Origin: Lachnospiraceae bacterium UBA7027 | Lineage (GTDB): Bacteria; Bacillota; Clostridia; Lachnospirales; Lachnospiraceae | Reading direction: 5' to 3' | DNA: 31,897 nucleotides | NCBI GenBank assembly: GCA_002494135.1 | Contig: DLBG01000097.1 | Span: forward strand, 1 to 31,897 | Part shown: positions 1 through 5,889 of the stretch, in pieces | Position numbering within the stretch: the first letter of the stretch is position 1 | How the letters are laid out: each line of letters starts with the position of its first letter | Notes under the pieces: model-generated | The model's input: the letters and a program-made list of their open reading frames with translations, nothing else | Database searches by the model: none | What the model was told of the DNA's origin: nothing | Program-made: the position numbers and the translations under genes

Positions 1-401
1 TACATATCGGTCCACTCATAGTTCTCACCGTCAGCTGCTGCTGCAAGGTTCTCTGCGGTGGTACCGATTCCGTTTAATTCCTTGAACCACAATTTTGCAT
101 GCTCTTTTTCATTGTCAGCGGTCTGTAAGAACAGAGCGGCAATCTGCTCATATCCTTCCTTCTTCGCCTTGCTTGCAAAATACGTATACTTGTTTCTGGC
201 CTGGGATTCCCCTGCGAATGCGGCCTGGAGATTTTTCTCGGTCTGAGTACCGGCATAGGGATTGGATTTGCCTTCCCCCTTTGCTTCCTCAACAACTTCC
301 ACAACCTGATCTCCGTCCACACCGCATAACGGGCATACGGGAGTGTCCCCGTCTTCCACAGTGAATACCTCGCCACATACCAGACATTTATAAGTTTTCA
401 T
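1..401 (-). CDS. rbr: Reverse rubrerythrin, 3' end cut by window edge
   Basis: Non-haem di-iron peroxidase that reduces hydrogen peroxide in the cytoplasm of anaerobes. About 133 residues are visible, read leftward from the ATG at 401-399, and the frame is open to the edge. The N-terminus is a rubredoxin-like domain with CLVCG (C6, C9) and CPLCG (C23, C26). It is followed by the ferritin-like four-helix domain, with the helix-1 glutamate in AGESQARNKYTYFA and an NEKEHAKLW motif (E and H iron ligands). Rubredoxin domain first is the reverse arrangement known from clostridia. The RBS GGAGG lies 10 nt upstream. It follows the desulfoferrodoxin gene by 18 nt, so the two are surely co-transcribed. 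Together they would dispose of superoxide and then of the peroxide formed. Confidence 0.93.
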   Translation of the reverse strand, partial: MKTYKCLVCGEVFTVEDGDTPVCPLCGVDGDQVVEVVEEAKGEGKSNPYAGTQTEKNLQAAFAGESQARNKYTYFASKAKKEGYEQIAALFLQTADNEKEHAKLWFKELNGIGTTAENLAAAADGENYEWTDM

Positions 402-419
402 TCTTATCACCCTCCTTTT

Positions 420-788
420 TTATGCTTTCCATAAGCTGTGTAAATTACAATATGCGTACACTTCTTCTACTTCATCGCCCTCGCAGATTGCGAAAACTGC
501 CTTCGGTGCATCGCCCGGCTTCAGTTCCTTACGCTGGTTGCCGCCCGTGGTCTTAATGGCAATCCATTCGATGTAATGCTCAGGTGCCATCGGATGTTCC
601 ACACTGCCCACCGTTACGGTAACGATACCGTCTTTCACTTCATAAACCGGAACATGTTTCTCTACTGCAGCATCCGTTGTGCCGGGAATGATTTCTTCCA
701 TCTTCTCTCCGCAGCACATTACGGGAACTTTCGTTTCTTTCACGATTGCGATGATCTGACCGCACTTCTTGCAACGATAAAATTTCAT
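420..788 (-). CDS. dfx: Desulfoferrodoxin / superoxide reductase (two-iron type)
   Basis: A 122-residue protein that reduces superoxide to hydrogen peroxide without making oxygen. Residues 1-35 form a desulforedoxin-like domain with CxxC (C6, C9) and a CC pair (C25, C26), the Fe(SCys)4 site of two-iron enzymes. The catalytic domain has the expected ligands: H45 in EKHVP, H65 in VEHPM, H71 in EHYIEW, and C114 and H117 in CNLHSLW. E43-K44 is the usual catalytic glutamate-lysine pair. Length is normal for the family. The start is supported by a GGAGGGGG RBS, and a sigma-A-like promoter lies 40-68 bp upstream. It is the first gene of a two-gene operon with the reverse rubrerythrin. Confidence 0.95.
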   Translation of the reverse strand: MKFYRCKKCGQIIAIVKETKVPVMCCGEKMEEIIPGTTDAAVEKHVPVYEVKDGIVTVTVGSVEHPMAPEHYIEWIAIKTTGGNQRKELKPGDAPKAVFAICEGDEVEEVYAYCNLHSLWKA

Positions 789-827
789 CTTATACCCCCT
801 CCTGTTCTCTCTTTTTGCTATACTTGA

Positions 828-856
828 ATTTTACCCGATTCAGGGGTTTTTCGCAA
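828..856 (-). promoter_or_regulatory. Candidate sigma-A promoter of the dfx-rbr operon
   Basis: On the minus strand, TTGCGA (851-856) is separated by 17 bp from TAAAAT (828-833), about 40 bp upstream of the dfx start. No obvious PerR-type palindrome was recognised next to it. Inferred from spacing and consensus only. Confidence 0.55.
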
Positions 857-898
857 TCTTTTTCCCCGCTCTGCGTTGTGAAATTTCGGTGATGAAAG

Positions 899-926
899 TT
901 GCATTTTATTCATAATTTTGTAAAAA
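899..926 (+). promoter_or_regulatory. Candidate promoter of the DUF3737-MATE pair
   Basis: TTGCAT (899-904), a 16-bp spacer and TAAAAA (921-926) in an AT-rich stretch ahead of the ATG at 970. The RBS AGAAGG precedes that ATG. Several overlapping A/T-rich hexamers could serve as the -10, so the exact assignment is weak. Confidence 0.35.
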
Positions 927-969
927 TAGATAAATACATTAAAAATACATAAATTAAAGAAGGTATCAC

Positions 970-1902
970 ATGAATCAGACATATGAAAATGGCGCTTATA
1001 CTGCTGAAAGAGAATTCTTCGGGGAGCAGGATTTAAGCCTTAAAAACTGCTCCTTTGACGAAGGGGAATCCCCTTTTAAAGAAACCCGCGGAATCAAACT
1101 GGATTCCTGCCGTTTCACCTCCCGCTATCCGCTTTGGTATGCAAAGAGCATTACGGCTATCGGATGCGATTTTACGGTTGATTCCAGAGCGGGTACCTGG
1201 TATTCCGAGGATATTTCCATGGAAAACTGCGTTTTTGAAGCGCCGAAATGTTTCCGCAAAAGCAAACGGATCCGCCTTACCGGTGTAGAGTTTAAGGACT
1301 GTCCCGAAACACTCTGGGAATGTGACGATTTAGTCCTTACGAATGTGACGGCAAAGGGAGAATACTTCTTTAAGGGAAGCAATAATGCCGTTATCGAAAA
1401 CCTTACGCTCAACGGCAAATATTCCTTTGACGGATGCCGGAACATCACCATCCGGAATTCTTATCTGAAATCAAAGGATTTTATTTGGAACTGTGAAAAT
1501 ATCACGCTGGAAAACTGTGAAATCGACGGAGAATACATCGGCTGGAACTCAAAGAACGTCCGCCTTACGAACTGTAAGGTAAAGAGTCTTCAGGGCTTTT
1601 GCTATATCGATAACCTGGTACTTGAAAACTGCTCTCTTGCGGGCACTTCCCTCGCCTTTGAATATTCCACCGTGGATGCCGTTGTTACGGATGGAATCGA
1701 CAGTGTCATCAATCCCTCCGGCGGGCGGATTGTGGCAAAGCAGATTGACAAGCTTATTTTGGACCCCACAAAAGTGGATTCTTCCAAAACTATAATTACC
1801 GCGGCAATCGGCGAACGGCTGGAGCACTTCGACGGCATTATTCCGGCAATTCCCGAGGCAGCACTTGAGGCTGCAAAAGCAAAGGAAAACAAGAATTCCT
1901 AA
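970..1902 (+). CDS. DUF3737 family beta-helix protein
   Basis: A 310-residue soluble protein of the DUF3737 family, function unknown. From about residue 20 to 235 it is a run of short strands with a repeating pattern of the type (I/L)xLxNCxFxG, for example LKNCSF, LDSCRF, MENCVF, IRNSYL, LENCEI and LTNCKV. This is what a right-handed parallel beta-helix of pentapeptide or polygalacturonase style looks like. There is no signal peptide or membrane segment, so it is probably cytoplasmic. The start is supported by AGAAGG 7 nt upstream. The MATE gene begins 3 nt after its stop, so the two are translated from one message. No catalytic residues could be recognised. Confidence 0.85.
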   Translation: MNQTYENGAYTAEREFFGEQDLSLKNCSFDEGESPFKETRGIKLDSCRFTSRYPLWYAKSITAIGCDFTVDSRAGTWYSEDISMENCVFEAPKCFRKSKRIRLTGVEFKDCPETLWECDDLVLTNVTAKGEYFFKGSNNAVIENLTLNGKYSFDGCRNITIRNSYLKSKDFIWNCENITLENCEIDGEYIGWNSKNVRLTNCKVKSLQGFCYIDNLVLENCSLAGTSLAFEYSTVDAVVTDGIDSVINPSGGRIVAKQIDKLILDPTKVDSSKTIITAAIGERLEHFDGIIPAIPEAALEAAKAKENKNS

Positions 1903-1905
1903 AAT

Positions 1906-3342
1906 ATGAAAAAAGACTTACTTGCAGGGATGCGGAACGGAGAAACGCTCAGTCGAAGAAATCAGATTGAGCTGGTTCTCCGTCTCAGCATCCCCGCTAT
2001 TTTAGCGCAAATCTCCACCATCCTGATGGAGTATATCGATGCTTCCATGGTGGGACATCTGGGGTCTTCCGCCTCCGCCGCCATCGGAATCGTGTCCACC
2101 ACCACCTGGCTGGTGGGCGGGCTTTGCCATGCCATAGGCACCGGCTTTACGGTCAGCATTGCGCATACCATCGGTGCCGGAAAGGATGAAGAGGCAAGAC
2201 AGCATGTAAGGGCGGGGCTGTTAACCGGCCTTGCTTTCTCTACGGTACTTGCCTTAAACTGCGCCCTGATTCATACACAGTTTCCTTACTGGATGGGTGC
2301 AGAGGAAGCGGTGGCAGGGGACGCTTCAAAATATTTCCTGATTTTCGGAATGACTCTGCCTTTAATGCAGATTAATTATACCGGCTTCGGCATGCTTGAA
2401 TGCAGCGGCAACATGCGTCTGCCGAGTATCATGAATGTCGTAATGTGTTTCCTGGACGTGATTTTTAATGCACTTTTAATCAACACAGAGACAAATATTT
2501 CCCTGTTTGGCGGACGTCTTTTGCTTCATCTTCCGGGTGCCGGACTCGGCGTCACGGGTGCCGCCCTCGGAACTTTTTTCTCGGAACTTACCGGCGCGGT
2601 TTTTGTTTTGCTTGCCCTTTTGGTATTCTCCCAAAAACTCCATCTTCGAAGAGGCGAGAAAAAGCAGCTTTCCTTCCATAACTGGTGTGTCGCCGTACGC
2701 ATGTCCCTTCCTGTCATGACAAGTTCCCTGGTTATGGGCTCCGCCTACGTGCTTTCCACAAAAATCGTATCTCCGTTAGGAACTATCGCGATTGCCGCAA
2801 ACAGCTTCGCGATTACCGCGGAGAGTTTCTGCTATATGCCAGGCTACGGCATCTCACATGCCTCAACCACACTGGTCGGCCAGGCCAAAGGTGCCAAACG
2901 CCCTCCTCTGATGAAGCAGTTTTCCTACCTGTGTGTTGCCATGGGAATCCTTCTTATGGCTCTTTCCGGTGTTCTTCTGTATATCTATGCACCCGAAATG
3001 ATCGGAATCCTTACGCCGGATGAACGCATCCGCAGCCTCGGAACCGCAATTCTTCGAATTGAGGCCTTCGCAGAGCCCATGTTCGGAGCTTCCATCGTAA
3101 TCGAAGGAGTTTTCCGCGGGCTCGGCAAAACCATGCGCCCTACGATTTTAAATCTGATCAGTATGTGGTGTATCCGGCTTCCCCTGTCGGCATTTGCCGC
3201 CGCCCGTTTCGGTCTTGTGGGTGTCTGGGTTGTAATGTGTGCGGAGTTAATCTTCCGCGGTACGATTTTCCTCATTTCCATGATTCTGGAATTTCGCGCA
3301 AAAAAAGAAGCCTCACCGGCTTCTGTTTCTGAAAATCATTAA
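1906..3342 (+). CDS. MATE family multidrug/cation antiporter
   Basis: A 478-residue integral membrane exporter of the MATE family, with about twelve hydrophobic segments in two pseudo-repeats. Family-typical stretches include the first helix with SIPAILAQIS and YIDASMVGHLG, then GTGFTVSIAHTIGAG, and in the second half GYGISHASTTLVGQAKGA. It would exchange Na+ or H+ for cationic or aromatic compounds; the substrate cannot be told from sequence. The start three bases after the DUF3737 stop has no good Shine-Dalgarno of its own, so translational coupling is likely. Its last 30 bp overlap the 3' end of the convergent VanZ-like gene, and the antisense of its final codons carries that gene's terminator. 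Confidence 0.93.
   Translation: MKKDLLAGMRNGETLSRRNQIELVLRLSIPAILAQISTILMEYIDASMVGHLGSSASAAIGIVSTTTWLVGGLCHAIGTGFTVSIAHTIGAGKDEEARQHVRAGLLTGLAFSTVLALNCALIHTQFPYWMGAEEAVAGDASKYFLIFGMTLPLMQINYTGFGMLECSGNMRLPSIMNVVMCFLDVIFNALLINTETNISLFGGRLLLHLPGAGLGVTGAALGTFFSELTGAVFVLLALLVFSQKLHLRRGEKKQLSFHNWCVAVRMSLPVMTSSLVMGSAYVLSTKIVSPLGTIAIAANSFAITAESFCYMPGYGISHASTTLVGQAKGAKRPPLMKQFSYLCVAMGILLMALSGVLLYIYAPEMIGILTPDERIRSLGTAILRIEAFAEPMFGASIVIEGVFRGLGKTMRPTILNLISMWCIRLPLSAFAAARFGLVGVWVVMCAELIFRGTIFLISMILEFRAKKEASPASVSENH
3300..3324 (-). terminator. Intrinsic terminator of the VanZ-like gene, inside the MATE 3' end
   Basis: On the minus strand, AGAAGCC, a five-base loop and GGCTTCT form a 7-bp hairpin (3306-3324), followed by a run of seven T (3300-3306). 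The VanZ-like stop codon (3313-3315) lies in the loop. On the plus strand the sequence codes for MATE residues near ASPAS and lacks a good U-tract, so it should act mainly on the minus-strand transcript. Confidence 0.7.
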
Positions 3343-3813
3343 GCAGATCAGCGCCCCGAGCGCCAGACCTGCGCCGTCAATCACGACATCCGTCCATTTG
3401 CCGTACCGGCCCGGTACAAAAAGCTGGTGAACCTCATCCGTTACGGCGTACAAAGTTCCGAGAATCCATGAAATCAGATAAAGCAGTCTGTTTCCGCCCT
3501 TTCCCTTCTCCGCAAATTTTTTCCCGAGAAAGGCCCTCACTGTCGCAAAAAGGCTGGCGCCAAAGAGAGCATATTCCGTAAAATGTGCTGCTTTTCTTAC
3601 CAGAAACTCAATCAGTTCCCGATTCGAAACCGTCTTCCCGGTCTTTTCAATCACACTCGTAATGAAAATGACTATAATATTGCTCTCCTCCGAGGAAATA
3701 TAATCGGGCATTGCAGACTGAATAAAAATCAGAGCCATAATCGCAGTGGTTACGGTTAAAAAAATGCCCCTTGCCAGATATTCTTTTTTCGTAAGTCCCT
3801 TCGAAGTGCTCAT
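3313..3813 (-). CDS. VanZ-like membrane protein
   Basis: A 166-residue VanZ-domain protein with four hydrophobic segments. It carries the family signature VRKAAHFTEYALFG and, near the end, YAVTDEVHQLFVPGR followed by TDVVIDGAGLALG. VanZ itself gives low-level teicoplanin resistance, but most homologues have no known role. I chose ATG 3813 (MSTSKGL). Reading can extend 31 codons upstream, but that would run through the terminator of the preceding pilin gene. No Shine-Dalgarno is visible before 3813, and the best promoter ends only 7 nt upstream, so the message may be leaderless. It is convergent with the MATE gene and overlaps it by 30 bp. Confidence 0.88.
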   Translation of the reverse strand: MSTSKGLTKKEYLARGIFLTVTTAIMALIFIQSAMPDYISSEESNIIVIFITSVIEKTGKTVSNRELIEFLVRKAAHFTEYALFGASLFATVRAFLGKKFAEKGKGGNRLLYLISWILGTLYAVTDEVHQLFVPGRYGKWTDVVIDGAGLALGALICLMIFRNRSR

Positions 3814-3820
3814 GGGTATT

Positions 3821-3848
3821 ATTGTAATGGGTTTGAAGGAATTTGCAA
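3821..3848 (-). promoter_or_regulatory. Candidate promoter of the VanZ-like gene (leaderless)
   Basis: On the minus strand TTGCAA (3843-3848), a 16-bp spacer and TACAAT (3821-3826). The start codon follows the -10 box by 7 nt, so transcription should begin at or next to the ATG. Confidence 0.55.
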
Positions 3849-3854
3849 GGCATG

Positions 3855-3886
3855 AAAAAAGGAACCGATGTTGTATCGGTTCCTTT
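3855..3886 (-). terminator. Intrinsic terminator after the 248-residue pilin
   Basis: A perfect 9-bp stem GGAACCGAT / ATCGGTTCC with a 5-base loop (3861-3883), extended by A-T pairs and followed on the minus strand by six T. It lies 17 bp past the pilin stop codon and separates the pilus locus from the VanZ-like gene. Confidence 0.9.
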
Positions 3887-3902
3887 AATTCTAGTCTCAA
3901 TA

Positions 3903-4649
3903 TCACTTAAAAGAATCTACATAATTCCAAAACGGCTGTTCACCAGCATATATTTTACCACCCTTTTTCTCGCTCAACTTGTTACTAATAATATAATACT
4001 GCATTTTCTTGCCTGCAAGCGGTCCAACCTTCGGGTTATACCTATCTGTAAACTTGGATGTATCCGTCGTTGGATTAGTAGTTGTCCACTTTCCGTCATA
4101 ATAGAATAATGGCGTAGAATCAATCGTCTGTTGATACATCAAAAAATAGACTGTATATTTTTCATGCAATGTGCAGGTGCTATCCGATACATTGCTTCCA
4201 ACTCCGAAAATAACTACAACCGGATCTTCATTATCATTTTTTTTGTTTTTGGTATCTTTCTTATCTACTGTCTCTAATACCGTGTCAGCAAATTTATTAG
4301 GTTTATATACGGAACCGTCATAATAACTTGTTGCATTGACATCACCATAAGAATTCTTTGCGTTGCCTCCCTTGGCCGGAATGAGTAAGTATTCTGCAGT
4401 AGTCCCCCCTTGTTTCAAACTGGAACTGTTTATCGCGTATTCTTCCGTCAGCCCCGCCTGTACCGCAGTCAAACAATTCTTTGCGTTTAATAAATCCTGT
4501 TTTTCTCTTGCTCTGTCAATCCAACCGAGTAATGCCGGAACCAGAATTGCGGCAAGAATCGCAAGAATAACAAGCACGACAATTAACTCCACCAGTGTGA
4601 AGCCTTTGTGGTTCGTATTTCTCGTTTTTAAACCCTGAAGGCCATTCAT
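3903..4649 (-). CDS. Type IV pilin (248 residues), own transcription unit
   Basis: Prepilin with a 16-residue leader ending KG and mature N-terminus FTLVELIVV (E at +5), cut by prepilin peptidase. The hydrophobic helix runs to about residue 43. After it comes NAKNCLTAVQ, the same amphipathic turn seen in the pilin upstream and in the 1749-residue protein. The globular part, about 180 residues, is polar and has a Lys/Asp-rich stretch (KKDTKNKKNDNED) and a FYYDGKWTT motif matching FYNGKSWITL of the neighbouring pilin. The RBS GGAGAG is 6 nt from the ATG. It is flanked by its own promoter and terminator, so it is expressed apart from the main operon. It could be an alternative major pilin or an abundant minor pilin. 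Confidence 0.92.
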   Translation of the reverse strand: MNGLQGLKTRNTNHKGFTLVELIVVLVILAILAAILVPALLGWIDRAREKQDLLNAKNCLTAVQAGLTEEYAINSSSLKQGGTTAEYLLIPAKGGNAKNSYGDVNATSYYDGSVYKPNKFADTVLETVDKKDTKNKKNDNEDPVVVIFGVGSNVSDSTCTLHEKYTVYFLMYQQTIDSTPLFYYDGKWTTTNPTTDTSKFTDRYNPKVGPLAGKKMQYYIISNKLSEKKGGKIYAGEQPFWNYVDSFK

Positions 4650-4681
4650 AAATCTCTCCGATTGTTATTGCAAAAATAAGC

Positions 4682-4710
4682 ATGGTTATAATTATGTAAA
4701 TTATAACCAT
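4682..4710. repeat. 12-bp inverted repeat over the -10 box of the 248-residue pilin gene
   Basis: Perfect arms ATGGTTATAATT (4682-4693) and AATTATAACCAT (4699-4710) with a 5-bp centre. The right arm contains the -10 hexamer and the left arm covers the expected start of transcription and the early leader. It could be an operator for a dimeric repressor or a 5' hairpin in the message. Confidence 0.7.
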
Positions 4711-4728
4711 CTTCCGGTAAAAAATCAA
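4700..4728 (-). promoter_or_regulatory. Promoter of the 248-residue pilin gene
   Basis: On the minus strand TTGATT (4723-4728), a 17-bp spacer and a perfect TATAAT (4700-4705). The predicted start near 4693 gives a leader of about 44 nt with a good RBS. Confidence 0.7.
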
Positions 4729-4806
4729 CAAAACTGCCTCAACAAACAAAAAACGGATATGGATAACCTGTGTGGTTACACGCGATAAACGGAAACCCGA
4801 GTGGAA

Positions 4807-4836
4807 ATAAAACCCCCCGCAGATATCTGCGGGGGG
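4807..4836 (-). terminator. Intrinsic terminator after the 161-residue pilin
   Basis: A perfect 24-bp palindrome (4813-4836): six C, GCAGAT, ATCTGC, six G. On the minus strand it is followed by TTTTATTT. It lies about 30 bp past the pilin stop. A very strong G+C stem, so little read-through into the next pilin gene is expected. Confidence 0.88.
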
Positions 4837-4865
4837 TAGGTCATTTCAAATTTCAATCAAATTCA

Positions 4866-5351
4866 TTACGGATTTGCAGGAGCAGGAGCTGACCAAATAG
4901 TAATGGGATTGGTGCATTTGGTCGAGGTATCGGTTTTCGGCAAGGTAATCCAGGATTTTCCGTTGTAGAACAATCTGTATCCATCCTCTTCATATAATGC
5001 AGTTCCGATAGTGTAGCAACCATGATTATCTTTCTCTGCCTTGGTATCATCTTTTAATTCAGAAACCGTTCCAATAGTGAAGCTTGTGCCGGGAACATCT
5101 GCAGTATCTCTAATTACCTGTTTTCTATCCGCCGTTAAAGAATCGAGGTCCCCATTCTCGCCATAGATTGCAGATAATTCAGCCTGAGCTGCTGTTAATG
5201 CGCTCTTTGCATTCAATACGTACTGTTTCTCTCTTGCACGATCGATGTATCCTAACAGAGCAGGTACAAGGATTGCAGCTAAGATAGCCAGGATAACCAG
5301 TACAACGATAAGTTCTACTAAAGTGAAACCTTTGTTATTATTCTTCTTCAT
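4866..5351 (-). CDS. Type IV pilin (161 residues), probable major pilin
   Basis: Short leader MKKNNNKG, then FTLVELIVV with E at +5 and a long hydrophobic helix, the classic type IVa pre-pilin form. The helix continues into AREKQYVLNAKSALTAAQAEL. The globular domain of about 110 residues has FYNGKSWITL and two cysteines (in HGCYTI and TKCTNP) that could form a C-terminal disulphide loop. The RBS GGAGG lies 9 nt before the ATG, with a leader of about 60 nt. Small size, strong RBS, own promoter and strong terminator make it the best candidate for the main filament subunit. It lies directly downstream of the pilB terminator. Confidence 0.93.
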   Translation of the reverse strand: MKKNNNKGFTLVELIVVLVILAILAAILVPALLGYIDRAREKQYVLNAKSALTAAQAELSAIYGENGDLDSLTADRKQVIRDTADVPGTSFTIGTVSELKDDTKAEKDNHGCYTIGTALYEEDGYRLFYNGKSWITLPKTDTSTKCTNPITIWSAPAPANP

Positions 5352-5416
5352 AAGTTCGTCCTCCTTTTTCTCTGATCTTTTTCATTACAACTTTATGTGT
5401 AACTCTCTCATGAATT

Positions 5417-5444
5417 AGTGTAATTGAATTTTATCAACTTGCAA
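5417..5444 (-). promoter_or_regulatory. Candidate promoter of the 161-residue pilin gene
   Basis: On the minus strand TTGCAA (5439-5444), a 16-bp spacer and TACACT (5417-5422), giving a leader of about 60 nt. The -10 is imperfect. An alternative TATAAT at about 5488-5493 lies further upstream without a recognisable -35. Confidence 0.45.
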
Positions 5445-5490
5445 CAAAGAAATCAAGCATTTTCCCCGTGTTTATGGTAATTTCCACCTA

Positions 5491-5510
5491 TTATACAACG
5501 AACCGCGAAA
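5491..5510. repeat. Direct repeat copy 1: TTATACAACGA plus GCGAAA
   Basis: TTATACAACGA (5491-5501), then GCGAAA (5505-5510). The same two words recur at 5846-5856 and 5862-5867. Read on the minus strand each copy gives TTTCGC followed by TCGTTGTATAA, which resembles a -10 region. Confidence 0.55.
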
Positions 5511-5683
5511 TCGTTTGTGCGATTTGACGAATGATTTTTGTTCATGACACATTTTTTATAGGTTTTCATGTCATTTTTTGAGTTTTCACTCACTTTTTTA
5601 ACCGAAAATGACCTTTTTGCAAAATCGTTCAATTTATTATATTTCTAAAATAGACTTTTCGGCCTCTTTTTTCGGAGTCATTT

Positions 5684-5707
5684 TTGTCCAACAAATTGTC
5701 CAACAAA
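5684..5707. repeat. Tandem 12-bp repeat TTGTCCAACAAA, two perfect copies
   Basis: Copies at 5684-5695 and 5696-5707. The word is an imperfect dyad, TTGT-CCA-ACAA. Its 11-bp core TGTCCAACAAA recurs twice upstream of the main pilus operon (25090-25100 and 25133-25143). Possibly binding sites of a shared regulator. Confidence 0.7.
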
Positions 5708-5766
5708 CAGCCAGCAAACGCCCATATTTCAACATTCTTAAAACCTGTCTTTTTCTCCGTTTCCAT

Positions 5767-5793
5767 TAAAAAGGCCCGCCGAACCGGCGAGCC
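5767..5793 (-). terminator. Intrinsic terminator of the main pilus operon
   Basis: On the minus strand GGCTCGCCG, a 3-base loop and CGGCGGGCC, followed by five T. One pair is U-G on this strand but C-A on the other, which favours use by the minus-strand transcript. It lies about 97 bp past the pilB stop. Confidence 0.85.
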
Positions 5794-5845
5794 TCATAAG
5801 CAATATATTTTTATTTTCGAGCTTTTTTACATTTCTTTGTGCAAT

Positions 5846-5867
5846 TTATACAACGATTTTTGCGAAA
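5846..5867. repeat. Direct repeat copy 2: TTATACAACGA plus GCGAAA
   Basis: Second copy of the pair at 5491-5510, here with a 5-bp gap. It lies between the pilB stop codon and the operon terminator. Confidence 0.5.
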
Positions 5868-5889
5868 GTGATGATGCACTCACTTTTTA

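Larger units (their letters stand above)
5352..5889. other. 538-bp AT-rich intergenic region between pilB and the major pilin gene
   Basis: No credible gene on either strand. It holds the pilB-operon terminator, the pilin promoter, a 12-bp tandem repeat (5684-5707), two copies of TTATACAACGA (5491-5501 and 5846-5856) and two copies of CACTCACTTTTT (5587-5598 and 5877-5888). A second -10-like TATAAT lies on the minus strand in the first TTATACAACGA copy. The size and repeat content suggest a regulatory region or a small untranslated RNA. Confidence 0.6.

Noticed and set aside
74..376. 100-codon minus-strand frame at the left edge
   Set aside because: An Arg/Pro-rich shadow in another frame. 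The real gene here is rubrerythrin, whose frame has no stop before the edge.
3814..3906. Longer VanZ-like protein starting at 3906
   Set aside because: The extension would translate through the pilin terminator hairpin and has no family resemblance; the VanZ-like domain begins after the ATG at 3813.
4650..5500. Cyclic-di-GMP riboswitch before the pilin genes, as in Clostridioides difficile
   Set aside because: I looked for the GEMM conserved core in both pilin leaders and found none. A type II riboswitch cannot be ruled out by eye; a covariance-model search would decide.
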